Below, piece by piece: positions 31,215-42,991 of a stretch of 64,000 nucleotides of DNA. Origin of the DNA: Nemertoderma westbladi (taxonomy: Eukaryota; Xenacoelomorpha; Nemertodermatida; Nemertodermatidae); NCBI GenBank assembly GCA_032718475.1, contig JAUCBJ010006470.1, forward strand, positions 99,473 to 163,472, in the 5' to 3' direction. Positions within the stretch are counted from its first letter, which is position 1. Each line of letters starts with the position of its first letter. Position numbers and translations under genes: made by a program. The notes beneath the pieces are model-generated. The model saw nothing but the letters and a program-made list of their open reading frames with translations. It made no database searches and had not been told where the DNA came from.

Positions 31215-34200
31215 AGGATCAATTCTCAGGTCAGGTCAGGTATTCTAGGTCATTGATCAAGAAAACTTGCCACCTCCATGCAGCATAAAGGAGGTGCCAC
31301 CTGTAGCTGCATAGACCCTCTTACTAGGGCAAATCTGGTCCTGTAACTAGGACCCCCTTCGTTCGGGGATAAGGACGCCCTTGGTCCTGGATTAAGGACC
31401 CATATACTTGGCTGCAGGGGTATATGGCCTGACCAGGCAGATGGTGATCTACCAATGGCTGGTCAGGAGTAGAGTGTTCTCATGTCCACTCTGAGAGCAC
31501 TTCACTGCGACCTGCACCTGGCAGCAAGGGTACAGGGCATGACCCAGCAGATGAGCTGCAACAGCCAATGGTGGGTCATGTGCGCCAGAGTAGATATGGG
31601 TGATGGGCCTCATATCTGACTCCATTGCGACACCCACCCTGTGGAATGGCAAACCAGGGTGTGGTATTTGCCCCGAGAGCTGACTCGGCAAAAAAGCACC
31701 CCCCAACCCCCACTATGGATTACATTAGCAATGCGGAGGTCCGGCCACTAGAGGCCAGTGGAATTACCGGACACAATCGGCCTCACAGGCGTCAGTTAAC
31801 TCCTGACCGGCTGCCTGTCTCACCCCCTACTGGAGAGAGAGCAGCCAACAATTCTTTGAGTCCCATTTCTGATGACCTTTCTGGCCCAAACCCTGGGTCA
31901 CCAGGAAGGCCATATTGTGATGGGGAGAGGGATTCTGGAGTTGGAGGCTACTCTCATGTTCCACCCCGACCAACAAAGCCATTGGTGAATCTGAGGCAAG
32001 TCACAAGACTAGCCTCAGTAAACACCCTAACACTCGGGTCCCCAATGCGACAAGGTGAGCTGACTGCCTTGGCAGATAAGCTTTCTCTTAGCGCAGTGGG
32101 TGTTCAAGAGCACCGAATGCAGACTGGACAGACTGATGAGGTTCTGATTAAGGACATGGGGGGCGGTTGGCGACTCGCCCTCGCGTCAGCAGATAATAGT
32201 GGCAATGGTGGAATTGGTCTATTGATGAATCCAACTGCACATGCATCATTGGACAAAATAGACCAAATCTCTAACCGCATCATCCGTTGCCACTTCTCAT
32301 GTTCTGGAAGACTGGCTAAGAAGTTTCCTAAGGTGGTTCTGATTGTGTGCTACTCTCCAACTAGTGTTGCCCCTGTAGAGGAGGTGGAAAATTTCTACCA
32401 CAATCTACAAGCAGCTACTGATGGAGTGGATCAGCATGCATTCTTAACATTCCTGGGAGACTTTAATGCAAGTCTGCATCAATCACCTACATCGCCCTGG
32501 GTCTATAGCAATAGTGTTAACCGAAATTCTGTCCATCTTCAGGATTTTATCTCTGGAAATGGATTGTTTTCGGCTGGAACCCAGTTCAAGAAGCGAACTG
32601 GAAAGCTATGGACTCATAGTGGACCCAGTGGTCACAAGTCCCAGATAGACCATATTCTGTTTCGTAGGAAATACAGGAGCTCTATACAAGACTGTAATGC
32701 ATTTACACTTCGACCCTTCTCCAGTGATCACCGCCTTATTGTGGCCAAGGTAAGACTTAGTCTGCGTGCTAGCAGAACAACGAAATCTGCCTTGCCGCGG
32801 CATGACTGGTCCTCTCTGTTGCAACAGCCAAGTGTGAGATCCAGCTTCACACTACAGCTGAGCAACAGGTATGAGGCTCTTGCCTCTGAGGCGGCAGATC
32901 ACTGTGAGGGCTATACTGCCTTTACAGAAGCAGTTAAGTTAGCAGCTGCAGAAACAGTTCCTGTATACCCTCGAAACAAGAAAAGGGCCCCCTGGACTGA
33001 CAACAAAATTCAGAAGTGCCGAAATGACCTTCATAAGGCGCAGAAAGAGTCCCGACTCAAACAGACTACAGCGGCCAAGAATGCAGTTAAGGCTGCTTCT
33101 AGGTCCCTGAACAGGCAGTACTCTGCTAATCTACAGGAGCTAATAAACCAACAGGTTGATGCCATCAATGATGCTGACGACAGCAGGCAATCATCCCAGG
33201 CATGGAAATCGATCAATCTGCTTACTGGGCGGAAAAGCCAACCAACCACCAAGGTTAAGGCTGAATCACCAGCCGATCGCCTCAATGGTTGGAAAGCCCA
33301 CTTTGAAAAGCTCCTCAATAATGACAGGGTATTGCCTGATAACTTTATAGAAGTAAAAGTGTCTGAGTCTGTACTCCCAGATATTCCCATTGGCGATATC
33401 TCCTTTGCAGAAGTGAAGGCTGCTGCAAAGAGCATTAAGACCAATCGTGCCAGTGGAGTAGATGGTGTTCCCCCTGAGGTCTTTAAAATACCTGAGTGTT
33501 TAAAGCTCATCTATCCCATCATAGTAGACATGTACCGAACAACAAGAGTCCCACAAGAAATGAAAACAAATAAGTTGGTGCCAGTTCCCAAGAAGGGCAA
33601 CCTAACACTCTATGGTTCTTTTCGGGGAATCTCATTGATCTCGATTGCTGCAAAGCTATACAATAGGATTCTATTAAATCGCATCAGGGATCCCATTGAG
33701 AGACTGCTCCGTGGAAATCAGAATGGGTTCCGTAAAGGTCGTGGGACCATGGAGCCCATTTTGGCACTTAGAAGGATAATTGAAGAGTTATCAAAAAAGA
33801 AAGACAGGCATCTGGCTGTTATCTTTGTTGACTTCTTCAAGGCCTTTGATTCAGTCTCTCGCTCACGTATGTTCACCATACTTTCATTATATGGGATTCC
33901 TGATGAAATTATTGCAGCAATCAGATCAGTATACGATGGTTCGACAACATTTGTGTCTACTGTTGATGGTGACACAGAACCATTTGAAGTGTTATGGGGC
34001 GTCCTCCAAGGAGACACACTTGCACCATTCTTGTTCATTATTGTGGTTGACTATGTTCTACGCATGTCCTTAGATCATTATAATGATGATGGGGTGATGA
34101 TAACTCCACCTACTGGCTCCAGAAGTCGAGGAAATCCTGCCAAGTACCTAACTGATCTAGACTTTGCTGATGACTTAGGAGTACTCTCAGAATCATTAGA

Positions 34201-34991
34201 GGGAGCCCAACGGCTCCTCAGCTCATTAGAACATGCTGCTTCTAGTGTTGGTCTTTTTATTAACTCCAGAAAGACCAAAATTCTGACAGTTAACTTTGAA
34301 AGTCCTCAGCAAGTCTCTGATCGGATGAGCATAAGCTCAAAGGATGGTATGCTTGAGCATGTGGACGACTTCTGTTACCTGGGATCATGGATCCGGAAGT
34401 CAGGTGAGGACCTTCGAATACGTAAGGGAAAGGCATGGGCAGCCTTGAATAGGCTTTCCAGGATTTGGAAGTCACCGAGAATTAATCGGAAACTTAAGGT
34501 CCGATTATTTAGAGCAGCAGTAGTTCCAGTACTCCTCTACGGGAGTCCATGCTGGGCTCTAACTGCTGAGGACACCAAATCTCTGGATGGCACATTCACA
34601 AGAATGCTACGCCGGGTTCATTGTGTCAAGTACAATGCACACATCTCCAACCAGACACTATATAGCATTGGAGGTGTCTCATTGGTTCCCCCAAGCTTGA
34701 CACTAGAACAAAATCGCCTCCGCTTTGCAGGACATTGCTTTCGCCGTGAGGACCAGCCAGTGCATAATCTTGTACTTTGGCAGCCTCATGGAGTGAATAA
34801 GCATGGTGGACAGCCCATGACTTTCTTGAGACGCATCTTAAAGGACACTGGCCTTAAAGATGCGGATGATCTAGCAAATGTCATGGGTGATAGGGAGTTG
34901 TGGCGGTGCAATTTTGTTGACAAGCCGGCACAGCATTCTTAAAAATGCAGCTGCAATGCAGCATGCCGATCCTAGTAGTAGTAGTAGTAGT
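31215..34991 (+). mobile_element. RTE-like non-LTR retrotransposon, apparently full length
   Basis: Bounded by the 11-bp duplication ATTCTTTCAAT at 31204-31214 and 34992-35002; unit 2 has one copy at 38497-38507. The body is 3777 bp: about 410 bp of 5' UTR, one ORF, and only about 50 bp of 3' UTR ending in a (TAG)n tract. A single ORF, very short 3' UTR and trinucleotide tail fit the RTE group better than CR1/L2. That clade call is by features only. Confidence 0.9.
31625..34942 (+). CDS. LINE endonuclease-reverse transcriptase (RTE-like)
   Basis: A 1105-residue protein for target-primed reverse transcription. After a basic, Pro-rich N-terminus of about 115 residues comes an APE-type endonuclease: VGVQEH near 159, GDFNASL near 277, SDHRL near 368. 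The linker is Lys/Ser-rich. RT runs from about 640 to 900, with KLVPVPKKGN, YGSFRGISLIS, NGFRKGRG, FVDFFKAFDS near 735, GVLQGDTLAPFLF, and the catalytic FADDL near 847. The C-terminal part (LRFAGHCFRRED) is the usual tail of RTE/CR1-type ORFs. No stop or frameshift is visible and the key acidic residues are present, so the copy could be recent or still competent. Translation might begin at another ATG; 31625 gives the longest frame. Confidence 0.9.
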   Translation: MRHPPCGMANQGVVFAPRADSAKKHPPTPTMDYISNAEVRPLEASGITGHNRPHRRQLTPDRLPVSPPTGERAANNSLSPISDDLSGPNPGSPGRPYCDGERDSGVGGYSHVPPRPTKPLVNLRQVTRLASVNTLTLGSPMRQGELTALADKLSLSAVGVQEHRMQTGQTDEVLIKDMGGGWRLALASADNSGNGGIGLLMNPTAHASLDKIDQISNRIIRCHFSCSGRLAKKFPKVVLIVCYSPTSVAPVEEVENFYHNLQAATDGVDQHAFLTFLGDFNASLHQSPTSPWVYSNSVNRNSVHLQDFISGNGLFSAGTQFKKRTGKLWTHSGPSGHKSQIDHILFRRKYRSSIQDCNAFTLRPFSSDHRLIVAKVRLSLRASRTTKSALPRHDWSSLLQQPSVRSSFTLQLSNRYEALASEAADHCEGYTAFTEAVKLAAAETVPVYPRNKKRAPWTDNKIQKCRNDLHKAQKESRLKQTTAAKNAVKAASRSLNRQYSANLQELINQQVDAINDADDSRQSSQAWKSINLLTGRKSQPTTKVKAESPADRLNGWKAHFEKLLNNDRVLPDNFIEVKVSESVLPDIPIGDISFAEVKAAAKSIKTNRASGVDGVPPEVFKIPECLKLIYPIIVDMYRTTRVPQEMKTNKLVPVPKKGNLTLYGSFRGISLISIAAKLYNRILLNRIRDPIERLLRGNQNGFRKGRGTMEPILALRRIIEELSKKKDRHLAVIFVDFFKAFDSVSRSRMFTILSLYGIPDEIIAAIRSVYDGSTTFVSTVDGDTEPFEVLWGVLQGDTLAPFLFIIVVDYVLRMSLDHYNDDGVMITPPTGSRSRGNPAKYLTDLDFADDLGVLSESLEGAQRLLSSLEHAASSVGLFINSRKTKILTVNFESPQQVSDRMSISSKDGMLEHVDDFCYLGSWIRKSGEDLRIRKGKAWAALNRLSRIWKSPRINRKLKVRLFRAAVVPVLLYGSPCWALTAEDTKSLDGTFTRMLRRVHCVKYNAHISNQTLYSIGGVSLVPPSLTLEQNRLRFAGHCFRREDQPVHNLVLWQPHGVNKHGGQPMTFLRRILKDTGLKDADDLANVMGDRELWRCNFVDKPAQHS

Positions 34992-35544
34992 ATTCTTTCA
35001 ATTGTTAATCGAATTTTGTATAATTGCAGCTGGATCCGGAAATGATTCATGTGAAAGCACAAAGAGATGCTGTGAGTCATCATCTGTGTTTTCTGCTGCA
35101 GTTATGTTTTTTATTAGTTTAGCTGTTCTAGCTTTTACTGTATCAAGTAGCAAGGGTCTTCTTAGTTCAATATAAGGCAGTTCGTTTGGGTTCGATCGTT
35201 TGACGATACCCAACCTTCGCAGTTTTATAGAATGCCGTTCGTTAAACAAGCGTCTAATACTGTACAGCCTCTTTCACACGGATTGGGGCGTGTTCGTTTT
35301 CTCGTAGGAAGGCATAAAACTTAATAATATGGTCTATAAAATGACAAAAAAGTGCTAATAAACTGGTAAACGATATTTGAGGTCAGCTGTTTATCTTGTA
35401 ATTTACCCTAACAGTTTAGGCTAGATCCTAGGTATATGGAACTGTCCGTTTTGACAATACTCCCATTATTAAGTTGTACTGTAGGCCTACTGAAGCAATA
35501 TTTTTATCTGGACCATTAATTAGCTACTAACTAGGCAGCAGCAT

Positions 35545-35815
35545 TTAGACGGATTTTAAGTAATAAAATTTTCTGAGCAGTATTTTTCCAAGGCTTGAAG
35601 TTTTGTCTCTGCTATAGAAATAGAGGTTGCCAAAACAGCGGTGTAATCTGCTGAAATAGGTATGAAAAGGTTCTAACAAGCCAATAGTGTACGCAATGAA
35701 GAGGATTGGGCTTGATGGAGTACCTTGCCTTATGCCACACAAAATATGAGATAAATGCGAGTATTCGTTGTTAAACTCAACGCCGACCATCATGCTTGAG
35801 TAAAGAGCTACTACT
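35545..35815 (-). pseudogene. LINE RT scrap in host unit 1
   Basis: The minus-strand frame reads ALYSSMMVGVEF and then CGIRQGTPSSPILF, the RT motif GxRQGxPxSPxLF of non-LTR elements. About 90 codons remain, with no flanking domains. The same scrap recurs in unit 2 at about 39049-39319. The class within LINEs cannot be told. Confidence 0.6.
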
Positions 35816-35944
35816 GTAATATTGCTAATTTGTAATTACTGTATATATAAACAAGATGAAAAAATCCTCCGTTTTTCTCAGCGTCAGCAATAATATTTAT
35901 TTAAATTTTCGTTTAAAAACTGACAAAAACTTAAAAAGTTAAGG

Positions 35945-37463
35945 GCTGTTGCTGACACCGGTGCTGGACTAACAGTAATGGGTATTACTACTGTACCTTT
36001 AACAATGCTGAATTTGGTAATAAATTCCCATTAGGGCCCGCGTTGTAGAACAGAATATTGGCTGTTGGTGGATCTTTGTTAGAACAAGCAGGTATCCTCT
36101 ATTTAAATCAATGGTAATAGTGCTCGGACATTAGTGGTAGTCTGTTTTGATGTAATTGGTTGATTTTTGTCTTTGGATACTTGTAAACAATTAAATATTG
36201 TGAGTGACTAAGAATAGTAGTAATCAGGTTATCAGTCTGTCGAGTATTATGCCACTGAGGAAGTCTGGCCTGAACGTGAGGAGTGGATCCAGACTTTACC
36301 CATGAATGAAACTCCCATCTCCAAGTTAGTGAGTGTTTATGCAGATGTTTTCAATGACAGCAATAAATTAAATGACATGAAAGGGGAACATATTGGCGAC
36401 GCCATGAAAATCGTACTTAAATCAGATGCAATTCCATTTGCCATACATACTGCACGCAGCATAGCTACCATATACTTTACAAGATAAAGTGAAAACTATA
36501 TTGGACGAGATGGTAGACAAAGAAAAATTATTCAACCAGTTGGTGACTATACCTGTACACCTTGGTGCCACCCGCTAGTTGTGGCTCCAAAACCAGGGGG
36601 GAAGATAAGAGTTTGTATCGATCTTACAAAATTAAACACCCAAGTTGAGCGCACTTCATACCCAACTAAAACACCAGCAGAAGCAGTTGGTGGTTTTAAA
36701 CAAACCGATTGTTATTTTGCTAAACTCGATTTCGTCAGCGGATATTGGCAAATGCCACTACATGTTGATTCTCAAACTTTGACAACTTTCATTACTCCAT
36801 AAGGTAAATTTAAATTTTTACTTTCACCAATGGGGTTTGTGTCGACTGGCGACAGTTTCTCTTATCGTGGTGACTGCGCACTAACTGGATTAAATACTCA
36901 GAATGGGTGAGAAAAACATTCACAAATTATTGATGTTATTGTGCAATGTTTTAGAAAGGTGTGTCAAGCATAATATTACAATCAACCAAGACAAATCGAT
37001 ATTTTGTTCTGAAGCGATTGACTTTGTGGGATACCATATTTCACATAATACAATCAAAGCAGATGATAGAAAGTTCAACGCAATTGAAGAATTCCCGACA
37101 CCCACTACGAGAACAGATTTGAAAAGTTTTTTTGGCTTGGTTAACCAACTTGGAGTGTTTAATCCTATGATTGCTCAAACAGCTAGTCCAAAGAAGTTTG
37201 TTATGTACCAAAAATAAATTTTTATGGGTTGTAGATCATGATATTGCATTCAAGAAAACAAAGGAATTCTCACTTCACCCCCTGTCCTCGGTATGTTTGA
37301 TCCGAAAGCAGAAACTACGCTCCTTACAGATGCTGCAAGATTAAAAGGTGTAGGATACGCTCTCCTACAAAAACAAACGACATTTGGCAGCTTATCCAAT
37401 GTGGAAGTTGGTTCCTCAATGATGCAGAATCTCGTTATGCTGTCATGAAATTGGAGGCACTGG
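35945..37463 (+). pseudogene. Ty3/Gypsy pol fragment (protease to RT), host unit 1
   Basis: A decayed gag-pol of the K02A2.6-like Gypsy group. Protease is recognised by AVADTGAGLTVMG at about 35945-35985. A linker (VYADVFNDSNKLN, MKGEHI, LKSDAIPFAIHTAR) is at 36302-36487. RT has APKPGGKIRVCIDLTKLN and KLDFVSGYWQMPL at 36581-36802, then DFVGYHIS and the TDLKSFFGLVNQL connection at 36903-37217. Several stops and shifts break it, for example at 36487, 36800 and 37217. The catalytic YxDD block is missing or scrambled around 36800-36900. The copy ends at the tandem-duplication junction in the RNase H region (37463). Confidence 0.85.
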
Positions 37464-40400
37464 TGATATGAACTCTAACGATTTTATAAATTTTTATTAG
37501 TATCAACTTTTTATAGTGTTGTGTAGATAGATCATAAACTGTATTCCGTTTTAATTATTGAGTGGTCTGCGCCTAGAACAATGCGTATAGGCGTGGTAGA
37601 AATACAGTATATTATTATTATTTTTATTATAAGGAAGATATAGACTACAAGTTAATATGAATGCAATGCACAGAAACAGATAGATATAATAACCATTTTA
37701 CGAAAATAATACATGATAATAGACAATGATCTGTTACGAGTGTGACTGAAAAAGAAGATGGCGGTGAATCGATTCAAGGTAGTCCTAAGAAAAATAAAGT
37801 TGAAAATTAAAGAAGTATTATAATAATATAATATACAGTATGTCAAAGAAAAAGTGCCTTTAAGTAATAGAATATATATCATCAAAAATAAACACAATAG
37901 CAGAGCACATTAATTATATATATAAAATTCAATAACCTAATAACACTATGGTCAAATGTCAAATAACAAATAACAATGTCAAATAACAGCTATAACAAAA
38001 AAAAACGAAAAAAAAAAAGAATATAACAAGAAATAACAAGTACAGTAGTATAAATAAATAGCTTACAAAAGATGCAGAGTGGGACAGAAATAAGTGAACA
38101 TAGTTAGTTCGGGTTAGCCTGTCGATTTGAAATACGTTTACGTTCGCACAATAATTGCGATATTATACAAGGTGCATTTCGCACCTCGAATAATTCAGAC
38201 AAAGTAAGGAGAGAAGTGTTTGTGCCTAATTGGCAGTCCCGTATCGATTTGGAATGAGGGCATGGCAATAAGAAGTGCTCCTCATTTTCTATTTCCCCGC
38301 ATAAGCACTAGCGTTCTGATGGTGGAATTCCGGTGAAGCGGCCTTTTTCAATGGCAAGGTCATGGGAACTTGTTCTCAGACACGAAAAAGATCTAATATC
38401 CGGGGTGGAAAAGCAGCAGTGATTGGTTGAGATCAGGGTTGATCGATAAATAAGTTATGTATTTCGATTTTCCGTTTCTGGTTTTTGTCCTGACGGATTC
38501 TTTCAATTGTTAATCGAATTTTGTATAATTGCAGCTGGATCCGGAAATGATTCATGTGAAAGCACAAAGAGATGCGGTGAGTCATCATCTGTGTTTTCTG
38601 CTGCAGTTATGTTTTTTATTAGTTTAGCTGTTCTAGCTTTTACTGTATCAAGTAGCAAGGGTCTTCCTAGTTCAATATAAGGCAGTTCGTTTGGGTTCGA
38701 TCGTTTGACGATACCCAATCTTCGCAGTTTTATAGAATGCCGTTCGTTAAACAAGCGTCTAATACTGTACAGCCTCTTTCACACGGATTGGGGCGTGTTC
38801 GTTTTCTCATAGGAAGGCATAAAACTTAATAATATGGTCTATAAAATGACAAAAAAGTGCTAATAAACTGGTAAACGATATTTGAGGTCAGCTGTTTATC
38901 TTGTATTTTACCCTAACAGTTTAGGCTAGATCCTAGGTATATGGAACTGTCCGTTTTGACAATACTCCCATTATTAAGTTGTACTGTAGGCCTACTGAAG
39001 CAATATTTTTATCTGGACCATTAATAGCTACTAACTAGGCAGCAGCATTTAGACGGATTTTAAGTAATAAAATTTTCTGAGCAGTATTTTTCCAAGGCTT
39101 GAAGTTTTGTCTCTGCTATAGAAATAGAGGTTGCCAAAACAGCGGTGTAATCTGCTGAAATAGGTATGAAAAAGTTCTAACAAGCCAATAGTGTACGCAA
39201 TGAAGAGGATTGGGCTTGATGGAGTACCTTGCCTTATGCCACACAAAATATGAGATAAATGCGAGTATTCGTTGTTAAACTCAACGCCGACCATCATGCT
39301 TGAGTAAAGAGCTACTACTGTAATATTGCTAATTTGTAATTATATATAAACAAGATGAAAAAATCCTCCGTTTTTCTCAGCGTCAGCAATAATATTTATT
39401 TAAATTTTCGTTTAAAAACTGACAAAAACTTAAAAAGTTAAGGGCTGTTGCTGACACTGGTGCTGGACTAACAGTAATGGGTATTACTACTGTACCTTTA
39501 ACAATGCTGAATTTGGTAATAAATTCCCATTAGGGCCCGGTTGTAGAACATAATATTGGCTGTTGGTGGATCTTTGTTAGAACAAGCAGGTATCCTCTAT
39601 TTACATCAATGGTAATAGTGCTCGGACATTAGTGGTAGTCTGTTTTGATGTAATTGGTTGATTTTTGTCTTTGGATACTTGTAAACAATTAAATATTGTG
39701 AGTGACTAAGAATAGTAGTAATCAGGTTATCAGTCTGTCGAGTATTATGCCACTGAGGAAGTCTGGCCTGAACGTGAGGAGTGGATCCAGACTTTACCCA
39801 TGAATGAAACTCCCATCTCCAAGTTAGTGAGTGTTTATGCAGATGTTTTCAATGACAGCAATAAATTAAATGACATGAAAGGGGAACATATTGGCGACGC
39901 CATGAAAATCGTACTTAAATCAGATGCAATTCCATTTGCCATACATACTGCACGCAGCACAGCTACCATATACTTTACAAGATAAAGTGAAAACTATATT
40001 GGACGAGATGGTAGACAAAGAAAAATTATTCAACCAGTTGGTGACTACTACCCTGTACACCTTGGTGCCACCCGCTAGTTGTGGCTCCAAAACCAGGGGG
40101 GAAGATAAGAGTTTGTATCGATCTTACAAAATTAAACACCCAAGTTGAGCGCACTTCATACCCAACTAAAACACCAGCAGAAGCAGTTGGTGGTTTTAAA
40201 CAAACCGATTGTTATTTTGCTAAACTCGATTTCGTCAGCGGATATTGGCAAATGCCACTACATGTTGATTCTCAAACTTTGACAACTTTCATTACTCCAT
40301 AAGGTAAATTTAAATTTTTACGTTCACCAATGGGGGTTGTGTCGACTGGCGACAGTTTCTCTTATCGTGGTGACTGCGCACTAACTGGATTAAATATTCA

Positions 40401-40966
40401 GAATGGGTGAGAAAAACATTCACAAATTATTGATGTTATTGTGCAATGTTTTAGAAAGGTGTGTCAAGCATAATATTACAATCAACCAAGACAAATCTAC
40501 ATTTTGTTCTGAAGCGATTGACTTTGTGGGATACCATATTTCACATAATACAATCAAAGCAGATGATAGAAAGTTCAACGCAATTGCAGAATTCCCGACA
40601 CCCACTACGAGAACAGATTTGAAAAGTTTTTTTTGGCTTGGTTAACCAACTTGGAGTGTTTAATCCTATGATTGCTCAAACAGCTAGTCCAAAGAAGTTT
40701 GTTATGTACCAAAAATGAATTTTTATGGGTTGTAGATCATGATATTGCATTCAAGAAAACAGCAGGAACTTCTCACTTCACCCCCTGTCCTCGGTATGTT
40801 TGACCCGAAAGCAGAAACTACGCTCCTAACAGATGCTGCAAGATTAAAAGGTGTAGGATACGCTCCCCTACAAAAACAAACGACATTTGGCAGCTTATCC
40901 AATGTGGAAGTCGGTTCCTCAATGATGCAGAATCTCGTTATGCTGTCATGGAATTGGAGGCACTGG
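37464..40966. repeat. Second unit of the tandem duplication (uninterrupted)
   Basis: Contains, in order, the LINE 3' UTR (37470-37635), AT-rich DNA, the antisense LINE RT scrap (39049-39319) and the Gypsy protease-RT part (39443-40966). It lacks the three insertions in unit 1. The intact target sites are GCGGT at 37761, ATTT at 38176 and ATTCTTTCAAT at 38497. Confidence 0.9.
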
Positions 40967-42048
40967 CCATATTTTGGGCAGTGAAGAAATGCTATATATA
41001 CGTCTCGGGTCTACCATGTTTTACTGTAATAACTGACCACAAACCACTGGTGTCTCTTTTTAATAATTATGGCATTGGAGAGATAGAAAATTTTAGAATA
41101 GCAAATTACAGAACCAAATTAACTGGTTATAGTTTCAAAGTTCTATGGAAACAAGGGAGAACCCACCTAATTCCAGATGCCCTTTCTCGAGCACTAGTCT
41201 CAGAACCCGATGATGAAGATGAAGCTGAGATAGTTAATGCAGTGGTCAATGAGCATATTTACTTGAACCAGTGTGATATTGACAATTCGATTGAGAAAAT
41301 CCCTGATCTTACTCTTGAACAGTTTAAGAAGATGGCCGAAAACGATCCAAGATATGGCGAACTTATAAACCTAATATTGAAAGGTTTCAAGGGGCCATAT
41401 TCTGGGTACACATCAACTTTTAAGAATTTTAAACATGAGCTTTCCGTAGACTCAGGAATTGTACTACGAGGTCATCGGATAGTAATTCCCCCAACAGCTG
41501 TTCAGTTTACATTCAAGTCATCAAGGTGTTCAGAGGACTAAACAAAGGGCTCGCCAAGTTGTTTTATGGCCTGGTTATTCCGATGATATTGAACGAATTA
41601 TTGCAGGGTGCATGGAATGTCAAAAATCAAATACAAAGGAACCAATGAAACTTTGAGCCCTGAAATGAAACATTACAATATTCCCGATCGCCCTTTTGTA
41701 TCTGTCTCTGCAGATTTATTTTTCTTCAGTGGACAAGAATATTTAATATATGCGGATCGATATTCTGGATAAAGTATCATCGACAAAATGAACAGCACAA
41801 CCTGCATTCCCGTTATTAAAGTTCTACAACGGCATTTTACAATGATGGGAGTACCCAATCCACTAACATCGGATCAAGGACCCCCATTTAATGCCGATGA
41901 GAGGCGGCAGTTCTTCCAGAAGTGGGGGTTGTCTTGGTCCCCATCATCCCTAAAACATCCCCAAGGAAATGGCAACGCAGAGGCCAATGTGAAGAAATTA
42001 ACGAAGTCATTATCTCCGTTGATTATTATTATAAACTACTATGGCTAG
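39443..42048 (+). pseudogene. Ty3/Gypsy pol (protease, RT, RNase H, integrase), degenerate
   Basis: The longer version of the Gypsy remnant. Protease motif ADTGAG is near 39450, the linker and RT at 39800-40645. RNase H has TDAARLKGVGYA, MELEALAIFWAVKKC and VITDHKPLVSLF (about 40830-41070), ending in LIPDALSRAL. The integrase zinc region is HSSHQGVQ with CMECQKSN at about 41510-41630, and core residues lie in ADLF, SDQGPPF and GNAEANVK (about 41705-41995). Stops and shifts occur at about 39985, 40302, 40645, 41541, 41657 and 41771, so it is not functional. After 42010 the sequence loses resemblance to integrase; the C-terminal piece is probably at 44105-44316. Confidence 0.88.
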
Positions 42049-42991
42049 TCGATCCCAACGTTTCGAGTCAACATTCTGAATCATAACTGTTGTTTAATAT
42101 CAGTTCAAATATGTCCAAATATTCGTTGGGCGGGCGACAATTCATCATCATTGGGTGTATTCTGTGGGGCGAGACACGTATGGCGAGCCATCAGCGAACT
42201 GATATTATGGCCGTTTCTCAAAAGTCTGTGTGTGACGTGTGTGTGTGTGTGTCGGTAGCCATAAATGTCGGAAGCCATAATCGAAGTTAATATCTTCAGT
42301 TAAATTGTATGGTTGAATCGAATTATTTCGATTCTTCTATCGGTAATTAATTATTTAGGGGGGTAACATTTATCCCATCTGGTATAAAATTAACATGGGT
42401 AGATTCGCCGTGTCCCATTCTATCAAAGTCTTTACTTTATACTCGAGATTAATGTCAAGTTTTATAGTTATTTATTGATTTACAATTAAAATTGCATTTT
42501 TATCAATTAATTCACACGCAGGCTCTAACCGCCTAATGACAGTCAATACGGAGTAATTCCTTCCCGTGTCTTAGCAACGCTGAGAATGTCCTGGCCTGTT
42601 AGAGGCAGACTGCTGCTGGTTGGGGATGGTAGGATAGCATTAATTCCCTAAACATTCACTCACTCTCCATAGAACTGGCTGACGGGGGTGTGTGTGTGTG
42701 TTTAGGTATCAGTTATTCAATGACATTAATATTATTACTAATGAAGGAATAGTGCTCCTTCAATACATCTCAACAGACATCAATTCATTGCCTGTGCCTA
42801 CCAACGCGAGCTCCATAACATAACAACATATATCCTTGATTTCCATCACCTCTCACCACAATTATTATTAGTAATTAAAAGTTTCAATTCGGTTTGTCGT
42901 TCCGTTATCTGGTTATTCAGTTATTGCATTATTAATAAATAAATGTTTTAAAATATATCTTACGAAATATGGTTAATAATTAAAACTTGTC
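42049..42991. other. Intergenic / insertion within the Gypsy remnant
   Basis: No gene seen. Short GT repeats occur at about 42236-42251 and 42687-42702. A stretch near 42160-42215 (GTGGGGCGAGACACG) faintly resembles the fold-back family. Confidence 0.4.

Larger units (their letters stand above)
10555..40966. repeat. Tandem duplication of a 3.5-kb host unit, first unit split by three insertions
   Basis: Unit 1 consists of 10555-10848, 27803-28194, 30899-31214 and 34992-37463; unit 2 is 37464-40966. Both begin with GAACTCTAACG in the LINE 3' UTR and end with GGAGGCACTGG in the Gypsy RNase H region. The junction is at 37463/37470. Removing BEL copy 2, the DNA element and the RTE-like LINE from unit 1 restores collinearity with unit 2, so the duplication came before all three insertions. 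The units differ only by scattered substitutions and small indels, such as 15 extra bases near 38470 in unit 2. Confidence 0.9.

Noticed and set aside
34998-35249. 83-codon minus-strand ORF repeated at 38503-38754
   Set aside because: Conserved only because it lies in the tandem duplication; no recognised motif and no independent evidence of coding.
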